A DNA stretch of 64,000 bases from Owenia fusiformis (GCA_903813345.2 CAIIXF020000005.1:27035375-27099374), one strand, 5' to 3'; numbered from the stretch's first letter, positions 35,927-49,337 are shown. Notes: a model not told the origin generated them from the letters alone. Numbers and translations are program-made.

Positions 35927-37562
35927 TTATTCTTTCTTCCTCTTCCTCCTTCCCAGATTTCTCGCCAACTAGAAGAGCTTACTTTAAGCTGCTTACATGA
36001 TTAACTAGGGAATGTATCTGGGATGATGGGAAATTAGGTCAAATTTTTATCTAGGTCAAAGGTCAAGAACTAGGTCAAATCCAGTACTTTGTCACTTTTT
36101 CCCATTATCTCGGTCGTCCTTCAATATTTTTGATCCTGGTTTTTTTCATTGTGTTCCTCATAAAAAAGTAGAAAACCTAGGGTCGATTTAGTTTTTTGGT
36201 ATCTCAAACCGATTTCGAGATATCAGTGTCCGAAAACGAGGTCCAAAAAAAATTTCACCGAATCCAATGTCCAGGATATCAGTCTTATAGGAAATTTTCT
36301 CAGGATTCCGAATCTGGAAACCAAATTCCGATCTGACTTCCGGTTCAGAAGTTATGGCATTTTGAAAATTCAAAAATCGCTAAATTTGGTGCCCCATGTT
36401 AATTCAATGGGAAAAAATATTTTTTTGAAGTGTAAAATACGAGATATAGACTAAGCACAGCTAAACATAATGGAAGCCCATAAAAGAAAGGGACCTCAAG
36501 ACCTTCTTTTCATAAAATTTTGGACACCAAAATGCCTAGGTCAAAATCTAGGTCAAATTCAAAGTTTTTCCTTATTTTTGCGATTCTGACACTACAGATT
36601 AATTATATTCTTCGAAATTTTGTATACATATAGCCAAGAGTGTGCTTATAGTGGTAGCCTTTTGCCGTCAGAAAGTATTATGACCCACTTTTGAGATATG
36701 GTGTCCGAAAAGTAGGTCAAAATAAAAATTTCTCCAAACTCAACGTATGAGTTATGAATTAAGGAAAGAATTTTCTCAGGAATCCGAATCTGCAAACCAA
36801 ATTTTGATCCGACTTCCCGTTCGGAAGTTATGGCGTTTTGAAATTTCGAGAAAAATCGATCTGATGGTATCCTGATAGAAAGTCAAGGAAAAAAGATATT
36901 TTTTTGAAGTGTAAAATACGAGATATAGACTGAGTACAGCTTAAGATAATGAATTCCTATAAAAGAAGGGGACCTCAAAGGCTACCTAGTTTCAATATTT
37001 GGACACCAAAATGCCTAGGTCAAAATCTAGGTCAAATTCATAGTTTTTCCTTATTTTTACGATTCTGGCACTACACTTTTAGGATTTGCTTCAAAATTTT
37101 GTATACAGGTAGCAAAGAGTGTGCTAATAGTGTTAGCCTTTTGCCGTCAGAAAGTATTTTGACCCATTTTTGAGATATGGCGTCCTAAAAGTGGGTCAAA
37201 ATAAAAAAATCTCCAAATTTAATGTATGAGTTATGAAATAAGGGTAGAATTTTCCCAGGAATCTGAATCTGCAAACCAAATTTCAATCCGACTTTCGGTC
37301 AAAAATTCCTACTTACCTACCTACCTACATACCTACTCGGCTACCTACTTAGCTACCCACTTCTCGGCTACCTACTCAGCTACTTACTCAGCTACCTACT
37401 CAGCTGCTTACTCAGCTTCCTTCTCAGCTACCTACTCAGCTACACACTCAATTACTTAATCATCTACTTACTCAGCTTGCTACTCAGTTACTTACTCAGC
37501 TACCTACTCAAGTAAATCAATCTGGAGTCTTAAATTGAACTTTGTTCAATTTACAAATCTAG
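35927..37562 (+). mobile_element. Helentron-like array, unit 3
   Basis: Starts TTATTCTTTCTTCCTC and ends with TCTGGAGTCT (37521-37530), a hairpin (37532-37552) and CTAG. The interior is like unit 2, and a CTACCTACTCAG simple repeat (37310-37510) lies before the end. Confidence 0.6.
37310..37510 (+). repeat. CTACCTACTCAG-type simple tandem repeat
   Basis: About fifteen degenerate copies of a 12-bp CTACCTACTCAG unit inside Helentron-like unit 3. Elsewhere in the array this position holds GATGACTCAGCTTA repeats. Confidence 0.8.
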
Positions 37563-39067
37563 TTATTATTATTCTTTATTAGACTCCAGATGTCAATCTG
37601 GAGTCTATTGTTTTTGCCAGTATTCTTCTTCTTCTTATTATTTTTCTTTAAGAGTTTTTTCAATAACTATAAGGTATCCAGTAAAGATCATAATACAGTA
37701 TATTTAGGTTCAGTATCTAGTTGGTGGGAAATTGGGTCAAATTTTTATCTAGGTCAAAGGTCAAGAACTAGGTCAAATCCAGTACTTTGTCACTTTTTTC
37801 GATTTTCTCAGTCGTCCTTCAATATTTTCGATCCGGGTTTTTTTTCATTGTGTTCCTCATAAAAAAGTAGTATTAAGAAACACGATTTAGATTTTTGATA
37901 TTTCGAACAGATTTCGAGATATCAGTGTCCGAAGACGAGGTCCAAAAAAAAATTCTCCGAATCAAATGTCCAGGATATTAGTCTTATAGGAAATTTTCTC
38001 AGGATTCCGAATCTGAAAACCAAATTTAGATTGGACTTCCTGTTCAGAAGTTATGGCGGTTTAAAATCTCAAAAATCGCTAAATTTGGTGCCCATGTTAA
38101 GTCAATGGGAAAAAATATTTTTTTGAAGTGAAAAATACGAAATATAGACTGAGTTCAGCTTAATATAATGATAGCTTTTATAAAAATGGGACCTCAAAAG
38201 CCATCTAGCTTCAAAATTTGGACCCCAAAATGCCTAGGTCGAAATCTAGGTCAAATTCAAGGTTTTTCCTTATTTTTGCGATTCTGACACTACAGATTAA
38301 TTATATTCTTCGAAATTTTGTATACATGTAGACAAGAGTGTGCTAATAGTGTTAGCCTTTTGCCGTCAGGAAGTATTTTGCCCCACTTTTGAGATATGGT
38401 GTCCAAAAAGTAGGTTAAAATAAAAAATTCTCCAAATTTAACGTTTGAGTTATGAAGTAAGTATAGAATTTTCTCAGGAATCCGAATCTACAAACCAAAT
38501 TTCGATCCGACTTCCGGTTCAGAAGTTATGGCGTGTCCGAAAAGTAGGTCAAAATAAAAATTTGCCAAATTTAACGTATGAGTTATGAATAAGGGGTAGA
38601 ATTTTGTCAGGAATCCGAATCTTTAAATCAAATTTCGATTTGACTCCTGGTTCGGAAGTTATGGCGTTTTGAAATTTCGGAAAATCGATCGTTGGTATCC
38701 TGATAGAAAGTCAAGAGTAGAGAACAAAATATTGAAAACTTCATCCATCCTTCCTATCTGATCTTACCCTATCCTATCCTATCCTATCCTTCCTATCTAT
38801 CCTTCCTTCGTATCATTTCCTTCCTATCCTTCCTATCCTCTCCTATCATATCCTTTCTTCCTATTCTGTTCTATCCTATCCTTCTTTCTTATTCTATCCT
38901 ATCGTTCCTTCCTATTCTATCCTATCCTACCTTCCTATTTTATCCATCCATCTTTTTCTGGATGACTCAGCTTATTTTGGATGACTCAGCTTATTCTGGA
39001 TGACTCGGCTAAAAAAAAGTCTAGATCTGGAGTCTGAAATTGAACTTCGTTCAATTTCCAAAGTCTA
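37563..39067 (+). mobile_element. Helentron-like array, unit 4, with both inverted-repeat halves visible
   Basis: Near the 5' end, AGACTCCAGA (37581-37590) is the complement of the 3' subterminal TCTGGAGTCT (39026-39035). The 3' end has the hairpin at 39037-39057 and then CTAG. A 5'-terminal repeat pairing with a 3'-subterminal one, followed by a 3' hairpin, is the known end structure of Helitron2/Helentron elements. Confidence 0.6.
38755..38945 (+). repeat. (TATCC)n/(TTCC)n simple repeat
   Basis: Pentanucleotide TATCC tract with CTTCC interruptions, inside Helentron-like unit 4. Confidence 0.9.
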
Positions 39068-40439
39068 GTTATTTATTCTTCCTCCCTCTTTTTCTCCTAC
39101 TTCCAACTACCTTTCAACTAGGTACTACATAGTCCTACTAGGGACCTGGGCTGAACTTGGCGGGAAAGGAATTTTTATCTAGGTCTAGGTCAAAGGTCAA
39201 AATCTAGGTCAAATGTAAGTTTTTTTCAAGTTTCTCAAATCCTGACACTACACTTAAATATTTTTGGCTGAATTTTTGCACACAGATAGATATTAGTATT
39301 CTATTAGTCTTAGCCTTTTGCCGTCTAGAGAAATTTTGCCTAGATTTTGAGATATTGAAGGTCAAAAAAAGGTCAAAAAAGGTCTTTTTTCAACTTGCTT
39401 CAAATTGACCAAATTTTTTTTTAAAACTCATCTACAAGTTCTCAAGATTCCAAATCTAACCTTACTTTTGACCTTTGACCTTTGGTTGACCTTCAGTGAC
39501 CTCAGAAAGGTCAAAAAAGTTGATTTTTCAAATCGATTTTCTGGATTCAAATTTAGGTATATTTATTCACAAAAGATCTTCTGAGGTCTAAAAAAGTAAA
39601 ATTTGCAAGGTCAAAGGTCAAGGTCATCAAACGAAATCACAAACTGTGTTTTCTAAGTTTCTCAAAATTAAAGACTACAAATCAATTTTTTTTACTGAAA
39701 GTCAGAATATATATTTCTCTAAAGGTTCTACACATATTAGCAATTGACTATTTATTAAAATTTTGCTCCAGTTTTGAGATATTAGAACTCAAAAACTGAA
39801 AAAAGGTCAAATTTCAAAATGTTTAAGGTCAAATTTCAACTTGCTCTAAATTGACCAAACTTTTTTTTAAAAAGCATCTACAAGATCTCAGGAACTCAAA
39901 TCTGACCTTAGTTTTGAACTATGACCTTTAGTTGACCTTCAGTGACCTTCGAAAGGTCAAAAAAGTTAATTTTTCAAATTGATTTTCTGGATTCAAATTT
40001 AGGTTTCTTCAATCAGAAAAGATATACTGAGGTCTAAAAAAGTAAAACCTGTAAGGTCAAAGGTCAAGGTCATCAAACAAGATCACAAACTGTGTTTTCT
40101 AAGTTTCTCAAAGTTTGTGACTACAAATCAATATTTTTGATTTAAAGTCAGGATATATATTCCTCTAAAGGTTTTACACATGATAACAATTGATTATCTA
40201 TTAAAATTCTGCACCAGTTTTGATATATTGGACCTCAAAAACTGAAAAAGGTCTAATGTTGAAATTTTTCAAGGTCAAATTTCACATTGCTTCAAATTGA
40301 CCAAACTTTTTTTTAAAAATCATCTACAAGATGCCTGGAGTTCATATATGTCCTTGTATTTAAGATTTGACCTTTGGCTGACCTTTAAATGTTCAAAAAA
40401 GCCTACAGGGCCTCCGTAAGATTGCTTGCAATCTTCTAG
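39068..40439 (+). mobile_element. Helentron-like array, unit 5, diverged subfamily
   Basis: Starts TTATTTATTCTTCCTCC and ends with a different hairpin AAGATTG-CTTG-CAATCTT (40418-40435) followed by CTAG. The interior holds three diverged copies of an AGGTCAAAGGTCAAGGTCAT block of about 400 bp. Confidence 0.55.
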
Positions 40440-40874
40440 TTATAGGCAATTGTTTAATAAATTGACCTATAGCTAGTGATACAATACTATATATATATAA
40501 TTATATATTTGTATGGTGTTTACCGCTATATAACAAATAATATCAACACCAATGCATAGTTAATCCCATCGATTGGGTGTCTTGTTTAGGCCTCAGTCGG
40601 CCAGCCATCAATTCTCATAATGGCCAACTTATTATAGAACTTGGAAAATTGCCAAAAAATAAAGTGACACACTTGCATGAGTTTAAATATAAAAATAGCT
40701 TCTGAAAAATATTCAAAATAACATTGCATAAAAAGTCTGAACAGTAACAGTGTAAAAAGACAATTCAATTCTTGCCAAACAAATTATTATATAAATTGTA
40801 AGAATAAAAATAAGCTGCGATTATGAAACACCTTAATTGGTTTGCAAAGCAATGTGATTATACACATTTTTATA

Positions 40875-41312
40875 CAGGGTGACCCAAAAAAACAGAACCC
40901 TCTAAGTGTAATAATTTCTGCAATGCCTATCCTATCAACCCATTTTTATATGCATTAACTGAACGAGATTCCATTGGATGAATTCTCAATCAGGGTCTCA
41001 AGAAATCATCTGCATTAATGATCTCAACATCTAAACTGATCACAAAACGAAGCCAACGAATGTGATGCGTTTAAACAAACGATATGTTCCCTTTGATCGA
41101 CACAAAAATATCACATTAAAATTTATTTTCTTTCAAAAGTACTGTTTAATGCCTTTAAATGACCGTAACAAGAATATTTTATGCTTTGTGAAGAATTTGA
41201 TTGGTATTGTCATCAATAGATTGTCGTTTATGTACACAAAGAATAAAGCTGATTACATCTGCATTAAAGAATTTATTTCAATTTTGGAGGGTTCTGTTTT
41301 TGGATCACCCTG
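40875..41312. mobile_element. mariner-type MITE inside duplication copy B
   Basis: Ends CAGGGTGACCCAAAAAAACA and the complement of CAGGGTGATCCAAAAACAGA, with TA on both sides (40873-40874, 41313-41314). At 438 bp it has no transposase frame. The matching place in copy A (near 48658, CTTATACTCC) is an empty TA site. Confidence 0.85.
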
Positions 41313-42470
41313 TACTCTCTTTCCTCTCACTCATATAGAATGCATCTGATGTGAAAAGAGAAACGTACCATTCAAAGGTTTGTGTAAGACTATCCAAAGC
41401 TGGCAGTATTGTCCCAGGGTACTTTTGAAATGCACATCCCCAGTAATTTGACTATACCTGGTATGTGGCGAGCTATTATTGCTCCCAGGGAGGGGAAATT
41501 GACTCTCTAGGTTGCTCTCGAGGTAGGGAATTGACAGTTCAGTTTTTTTGTTTTGTTAAAACAGAGACATATAAAAATGATTTGTCTTATCAAAATCCAC
41601 ACCCCTCTCTGCACGGGGGAGTCTCAAAATACGCAAACCTTTGAATGATGCATAAAAAGCAATATAAAGTTATGTAAATAATATTTGAATTTTAGCTTCT
41701 GCACATGTACAGTAAACTATTGTTCAATTTTCTCGAAACTGCGCTCATAATCTGTAATTTATTTTATCCTATGATAAGTGAGGTTTTAGGTACATAGCGG
41801 AATATAGAATTGATATCTCTAGGGAGCGGGACATATCTCCCGTTCTAATATATTGAACAGAAAACATTTTTGTTCAGTGTAGAAACAGTCAATTTGTTAG
41901 AATACCCTGCTATAGCGAAACTATTAAAATGATGTACTTGAATTTTTCTTGACCGAAATGTTGATGAATTTCTCAAAAATAATGAGAATGAGAACACTTT
42001 AAAGAAAACAAACCTGGATGGGTGTCATAAAGTCCTCAATTGTAACACCTCACGTCACTTGTCATAGAATAAATTACTTATGTGATGCTCGGTTTTGAAT
42101 ATGGGGTATATCCCATTACATAACCCTCGTGTAGCACTAGATTGTGTCACTCTTTGTTTATTTTGGAATGTTTTATCTCACTCATAATTTGTATATTCCC
42201 ACTCCTGATCTATTGTATCTCAGTCCCAATACATTGTATTTCACAATGTTACTATTGTACCCCACCACTATGACATGCGTCAGACTGCAACTAATTTACC
42301 ATGGCAGTAATTGTTCCAAACATTTTTGTATTTACATAATAATGTGGTTTAAGTACCAGAATGGATCGATACAGACGAATCAAGAGTCCCAAATCACAAT
42401 TTTACAATATTCTTCACTCTCATCATCCCTTGTCATGCCTATTTTCGAATAAGTCTAACTTTATTTCAGA

Positions 42471-42561
42471 ATAATCCTTCAATTTTTGAAGTTGTCCCGC
42501 AAAAATTGTCTCTCTTTTTAAATTTTTTGCGAGATAACCTCCTCGAAAATTGAAGGATTAT
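42471..42561. mobile_element. 91-bp palindromic MITE
   Basis: ATAATCCTTCAATTTTTGA at the left and AAAATTGAAGGATTAT at the right, with inner GTTGTCCCGCAAAAATT / AATTTTTTGCGAGATAAC arms. Confidence 0.55.
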
Positions 42562-42968
42562 CCATCAATAAAGTTGTATATTTCTGCATCTTAAATCTTC
42601 AATTTTACTTCTATATATGGTCAGAAATCTCAAATCTTTATTAGAAAACAAAATATATATTGTAAGAGAAAAATTGGCACGCTTTTATAAACGATTACAT
42701 CGAGGATATTACATTCTTTTTTTCTTCATTTCATCCTTTCTTCTAACATTACTGTACGAATACATCTATTTTCACTACAATCAACTTCACATTTTTAAAG
42801 TAAAATAAATAATAACTTATATTCACAAAATTTAAATAACCCATACATTAAAATGACACTACTATAAGTAATTTCTGAATAAATACTAAGATAAATGGTT
42901 AGCCTCTATGAGATTCGTTCAAGGAAATGTGGTGTATTATGTCATAATGCCAAATTGCACTTGGCCGA

Positions 42969-44253
42969 CTACTTTGGGCACTTTTCTTCAGATGTGACCT
43001 GGTCATAGGATGGAGGGGGCAAGCTCTCACCTGCAATCAATATTAAATAATGATGACGGATTTTACAATATGTATTAGGTACTTAATCTAATTGAAATTA
43101 AGATAAAAGTAAAAACGAAAACAAAATTGGTCTACAAAAAGGGATTAATATTTCGCAATTTCTCTTAGGGCTAGGCACAAAAGCCGCTTCGAACCCCTCA
43201 CTCCCTTCGGTTGCTTGGGGTACAGAAGACGTTTGTGCCTAGCCCTGCGGGGTATATTCGTCGATATAACACCTGCTCTTATGTCTAGATTCTTCAATCA
43301 GAACCTGTTGGCTACTACGAAAAAATCATGCAATGTTTTTTGATTTGTCCCTAGGTATCAGCATATAAAATTTGAACCCAATCCGTCCACTATTATCTGA
43401 GTTATGAAATGAAAAAGTCTCAGCGGCCATCTTAAAAAGTCATTCAGCATATAAAATTTTGAGGTTATCAAAGATAACGTTTTTACGAAAAATGATGAAA
43501 TTTACACAAAAGTAAGGTATGTTACAGTAAATTCTTGAACATTTTCAAGCAGACTGAAAACAGCAAAATTCAAAGGTGCTTACCTGTAGGTGGGGCAGTT
43601 GGGTGAGCGCCCCCTTGTGAGAGTTGCTGTTGAGATGAAGCCTGAGCGCTCCATTGTGGGGGTTGCGGTTGAGATGGGACCTGATTCATAGGGGCCCTAG
43701 ACATCTGATAGCTAGGATACTGAGGTGTACTCGAAGGACCGATACTTGGCATGCCTTGCTGGTTGTATGACCCAGGTGTTGATTGAGGAGGTGGAACAAC
43801 CCCCATGGGGTAAACCCCTCCTGGAGGTGGAGGTCCATACCCTGCGGGGGGTCCTATTGGTCCAGGGGGAGGAACAACAGTACCTCCTACGTGACTGTAG
43901 GTTGTAGTTGCTGTAAGTAGAGAACAAACTGTTAGTTAACTTTGATGATAACTTGTTAAGTAATATGTCTCACGGTATGGTAATATTTAAGTAAAAGTCA
44001 AACTTTCTCAAAATAAAGCTTCAAGATTGGTTGAATTTCCTAGCAGATATTGCCTATTGCCCCACCCCCCTCCCACCATCCCGTGTGCTAATGTAGATAA
44101 AGCCTTCCTTTGGAGAAATGGCACTTACCTGTTCCGTGCTTATAAAAACCAACACCATGTTTCCTACAGAAGCAACAAGATAGTATGATGACGATGATGC
44201 CAACGAAAGTGAGAATCGTCGAGCCTCCTATAATCCAAGCAATCACCGTTACA
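42969..44253 (-). CDS. duplicated 3' exon cassette (B) of the Shisa-like gene
   Basis: Three intact minus-strand exons: 44129-44253 (transmembrane), 43584-43910 (Pro/Gln-rich) and 42969-43030 (tail). Splice sites and phases are the same as cassette A. The segment encodes a helix around STILTFVGIIVIILSCCFC, RKHGVGFYK, a Pro-rich domain like PPGPIGPPAGYGPPPPGG, and the end GESLPPPSYDQVTSEEKCPK with a PPSY motif. I found no signal-peptide or cysteine-rich exon for it between 44.3 and 50 kb. If exons 1-2 at 54675-54729 and 52235-52421 splice to this cassette, a 251-residue isoform results. It is either an alternative 3' end or an unexpressed duplicate, but the frame and splice sites are undamaged. 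Confidence 0.7.
43166..43290. repeat. hairpin element, copy 2 (intron of cassette B)
   Basis: GGGCTAGGCACAAA and TTTGTGCCTAGCCC arms, followed by ATTCGTCGATATAACACCTGC as in 32141-32288. Absent from the equivalent intron of cassette A. Confidence 0.6.
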
Positions 44254-44980
44254 CTAAAAATGGTGAAAACGCAACAATTATTCATCGGCCTAGGGGTATA
44301 AATTTTTATTTTTTTGGTAAATTGTCCTTTTTCTTTCACGATAAAATTTGTGAAAAAATGCTTCGCTGCCCTAAAGATTTATTCATATATTTATTTATAT
44401 ATTAAAATAAAACCGAAAATCATGGTAAAAGCTTCTAGAACATATGAAACTATGGAAAAAGGAAAAGGAAATAGATTTTCTCTCTGCCCCATCCCCTTGA
44501 AACACTGAAATGAATTTCCTTTAATCCCAGATTTCTAAAATACCATAAACCTTCAGGCCACACATTCTAAAATGTTTTCTCGTTATGAATACGCACAATA
44601 TAACGGAATTAACGGGTCATTCCTATTGAAAATGTCTATTAAACAATACAATACAAATAAATGATCAATGAGGTGTCCATTTCTAAAACCTGTTTTGAGT
44701 TTCCAGTATTAGTTAAAATATCAGTAAAATGAATCAGTCTTTTATTCAAAATACTGGTCAACTGCACATGAATATAATACAGTAGACGATTTCCAAATTT
44801 ATTTGTTTTAAATTGCTCACACTTTGACATTTGGCCAGAGGGGGGGGGGGGTCGCTTGAACACATCGGCCCCCTCCCCTGGCTACTGGCATGATCTATGT
44901 CCATGTCAATATACTGAAAAAGTTAATATGCCAATTCAAAGCTAGTGACAGAATTTGAATATAATATAATTTAAACCGTC

Positions 44981-45299
44981 AAGGCAGAATCAGATCTAGC
45001 AATTACTTAGGAGCTTCACCTTGGAGAAAATTAATTGTTTCAATTCTAGAATATTCGTAGCTCATATCATTCCTTGTTATGTCTATTTTCTAAAATACCC
45101 CAAGTGCATGTATATTCTTTATTTCATGCAAACTAAAGATATTTTCAATAATACATTGATTTTTCTATATCATGGTTACCATCATTTGGGATTTACACAT
45201 TTCCCCCAATTTTTGCACTTTAAATCTTAAATAACTTTTACCAATTGATTTATATGTTGCTTGCAATTTTGTCAATCCCTATAGATCTGATTCTGCCTT
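44981..45299. mobile_element. MITE with 18-bp AAGGCAGAATCAGATCTA terminal repeats
   Basis: Perfect 18-bp inverted repeats at 44981-44998 and 45282-45299. The 319-bp body has no coding capacity. A diverged copy is at 30645-30918. Confidence 0.75.
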
Positions 45300-48200
45300 T
45301 AGGTTATTCTTTCCAGAAAACATTTTTGAAAAAATGCTATACCTGCCCATGTTATTTTCTGGTACAAAATAAAGTATGTGAAGGCATGTGTTGGTATTTT
45401 CAGTACCATAACATTTTAATCCGGTGCTATTGAAAAAATTGGAGAAGAAATTTGGAAATTTGAAAAGGCGACTATTTTGATTTTTCTTGAAATATCAGAA
45501 CATTTAAAAATGTTTTCTTTTAGAAGTACATTTAAAAATAGATCTATAGGTTGGTTTCGACTCATTTTAAAATTAGAAGGAAACTTCCTGGTTTGCCCAA
45601 GTACCCCGGAAGTCCCTCTACACTGAAGGCGACTGTCATGCTACTGAGTTGATATCGCCCCTGTTCGTGCAGATTGTTGTTGTGCACTGGTGACATTATA
45701 CTGAAACATAAACAAATCTATAGACGGAATATTGCTCCAAGTACAATACTATACTCCACCCAACAAATATTTATCAAACCGTTGCTAGCTACTGTGAGCA
45801 TTTGCTATTGATATTTACAATGAATTACGAGTATAGTAATAATATTACATAGCACTCATATTCAACGGCCGGTAGTAATGTTTCACCTTGCACAATGTCC
45901 CGTCTAATATATCTGTATGTTTAAGAACCCTTGAATAATTTATCAGATATTTGTAGAACGAGTCTGCCCACCTTCCAGAAGCATCCATTCCAAAAATCCC
46001 AACGAATATAGTCCAGAGTCGTGTTATAAATGTTTATTTGTTTTCTCGTATAGAAAACCTTTTCTCCTTTTCTGGCCCAGCACAACGCCACCTATTGTTT
46101 GATGAATCAAGGTTTATTCTTGATAGGGGTAAGTACAAATCTATCAGGAAACCTCTCCAAATTTGGTTAGAAATAGAATTTCTAGGGATGTCGGAGTGAT
46201 TTTTAGAGCAGACTTTTAGAGCAGAAATTCACGTGATCACCATAGTCTCGGGAACATGTATGCAAATTCGAGTTCGAATGCCCTAAGAAAAAAATTGTTT
46301 TTTTTACTTTGGACCCGGTGTTAAAGAAATTATGGCCCCCTGGGGATTATGGTCCCCTTACCTTACGGCCCTGACTGTGTATAAATAATAAGGAAAATAA
46401 TTGTAATTAGGTCACCATATAAATCAATAGAGAGTAGGACCAAAATCTGATAGGACCACCTACCCTTTTACACCTGCTTGGCGCTCCGAGACTCCGAGTG
46501 GACAAACTTCGATTTTGCACTGATACATGTTTTCTGTTGTTTTCTGTAATAGATTCGGTTGTAACACAATCGAAATAATGTTTTTATTTCTAGGTTGAAT
46601 AATCTAGTATTGCACATCTTTACTACACATTTATCATCATGTCATGTTTTTGTGTCAGTCTGAACCCAATGACTGATGGGAAAGGTTGTACTCTATTATC
46701 ATGGATCGCCCTGACAACTGAGTATGAAAATATATTTCAAAATGACTTAAGTATGTGCATGCCAAATAAATCGAACCAACACGGTTCGTTTCGGTAACAA
46801 AATGTCGGAACATCGAAGGTACGATTTCTCTTTTTTCCTTATTTCACACGTTGTAGGCAGAATTACCACAACATTTTTTTTATCACAAACGTGTATCAGT
46901 ATCATATGTTTAAGAAAATGCACATAATTACGAACAAATAGTTCAGAAGACAACATAATCGTCGATTAATTCCTCATTACATAAACGGTATTTCTAAAAA
47001 CATAAGATCTGCACTTTTAACCAAAACTGTTAACTCTTTAGGAGACCAACAGCATAGAAATGTAGTTCAAGTTCATTTGGTGAATAATGAGCAAGGCCTA
47101 CATTTTTAAATCATAGACTTCTCTGCATTCTGTCCATTCTCTATGGACTACATTGCAGTATGCCAGGGATCTAATGATGTTTTTTAACTAGGACTATTAT
47201 GATGTCGTACTAAGAATGGACCATTATACTATATGACATGTATGAATGTAACCATTATACAGGACATATTTTAAATAACCAACTGGCACATCGTTTCATC
47301 AAAATTGAGTAGAAACTGATGTCTGTGAACGCACCTAGCTGTCACCAAGTTGCTATGACAACCATTATTTCATTGTGTGGAGGTTATGAGCTTTAAGACT
47401 TCAAATAAACTCACAATTACACTTTTAAGACATGCTGAAAATTTAAGCATAATGAGAGAGCTAGTGTCATTACTTAGTGAACACCCTGTATGACAAAAAA
47501 CCATACAGGATGGCGGAACTATGATTCGTTTGGGTTACTTTTTTGGCTCACCCTGTATCGATACATCCTTAAAGTATCATTGATTTAGACCATGAAGGAT
47601 ATTCTCACCAGCATATACATTGTAACTAGCTGTGAACTATTTTCCGTTGATTTACTTTATTTTTTCTATATTACGATTGTATAAAAATGTGGAACTGTCT
47701 AATTACAGACACAAAACATCATAGATACATACCATTTATATTATTTAACAGAATTAGAAACATAACAGAAAATAAAAAAAAGATATTCCTTCTACTGCAG
47801 TATATAATTTAGAGAATACAGGGTTCTGTGAACCATTTCAAATTCTCAATTTTAATCATGAAAGTATACTAGTAATGGAGCATTTCAAAAGATAATGTCG
47901 GAAAATTAACTGTACATGTATTTGAACTGCAAGGGGGGGGGGGTTATTAGCTTTAAAAGAAATCTTTTCTGCATCGTTCTGCAGTAAGATAATACAAGAT
48001 ATAAGTTAATACGGACACTGGACAAAAATACACATCGGAATACTAGTAATAATTATAAATAAAAAAAACTGACTGTGATACATATTATGTTAGATATAGC
48101 GTGACTTGACGCAAAAACGCAATTCAACATTTCTCCATCACAGTTATGAGGAGGAGGGGTAGGGGAGTCACAGATCAACTGTTCAAATACAGTTAGTAAT

Positions 48201-48357
48201 CCTATATTAAACTTTTGAGATGCTCAATAAGTTACTGCATTACTCTTCCAGTAATCAGTATCTGCTTATACACGATATATAATTCCACTAGTCATAAATT
48301 CATGCTTAAATTCAAGGATGAATGAATACAACTAGATAACAGCTACCCCAAGACATA
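45300..48357. other. interval between the two Shisa-like cassettes
   Basis: No exon recognised on either strand, and specifically no cysteine-rich Shisa exon. A G-run near 47934 and CACCCTGTA/TACAGG motifs at 47487-47562 suggest small mariner-type fragments. Confidence 0.5.
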
Positions 48358-49337
48358 GGAAATCCCATTGAATATTTTGTTAGGCCTCAGACTGCCAGCC
48401 GTCATTTCTCAAAATAGCTACATTATTAGAGACAAATTGCCAAAACTATTTAGTGGTACCTCTGCACGAGTTTAAATTTAGTATCAACAAATATATCTTC
48501 TGAAAAATATTTAAATATGACATGAAAAGGCTTTTTAGAAACAGTATAATAGGACAATTCCTGCCAAACATAATGTCATAAAAATCATATAAAAATAAGC
48601 TGAGATTATGAAGCACCTTAATTGGTTTGCAAAGCAATGTGGTTACAAGATTCTTATACTCCTTTTCTGCTCAATAATGTAGAATGTATATGATTGAAAG
48701 AATAATGCACCATTCAAAGGTTTGTGTGAGACCACCCAAAGCTGGAGGATCGGGAATTTGACATGTACACTGCAGTAGTATTGTCTCATGGGTTGAGATT
48801 TTGAGTACTAGTACTTCATCCAGCGAGAATGGACTTTTAAAATTCATAATCCTAGTAACGACTATACACATATATGATGAGCTACTATTGCTCCCAAGGT
48901 GTGAAAATTGTCTCTCTAGGTTGCTCTTGAGGTAGGGAATATGACAGCTCAATTCTTATTTTGTTAAAACAGAGACATATAAAAATTGTCTCTGGTCAAA
49001 ATCTCCAACCCTTCCTGTATGGATGAGTCTCACACAAACCCCCCAAATAGTGAATAAAGTTACTGTAATGTAAATATATAACAGTTAAAGCTTCTGTTTG
49101 GTATAGTAAACTGCAATTTTTTTTGAAACTGCACTTATAATTTACTGTATTACTGGATTGTGTCTCACTCATAAATTTGTTTGCAATGTTGTATCCCATT
49201 CACAATTCACCGTATTCCACTATGTATCTATTGTACTCCACTACTGTATTACACATTTCAGACTGCAACTAATTTACCACTAAAATTGATTAACAGCAGT
49301 AATTGTTGCAAAGTACTATATTATACACATATACATA

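Larger units (their letters stand above)
40560..44640. repeat. segmental duplication, copy B (Shisa-like 3' exons plus downstream flank)
   Basis: Collinear with 48358-52020. Both contain GGCCTCAG...GCCAGCC, TGAGTTTAAA, AAAAATAAGCTG, CACCTTAATTGGTTTGCAAAGC, then the three terminal exons of the Shisa-like gene and intronic sequence beyond. Noncoding identity is lower than exon identity. Similarity stops within the intron before the cysteine-rich exon. Confidence 0.9.

Noticed and set aside
33063-38640. Numerous 60-110-codon open frames in the repeat array
   Set aside because: They recur with the array units and lack any recognised domain; no Rep, helicase or transposase motif was seen.
45600-45720. 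Possible missing exon 2 for the second Shisa-like cassette
   Set aside because: An open stretch exists (MSPVHNNNLHEQGR...) but has no cysteines and no correct phase, so it is not the cysteine-rich exon.
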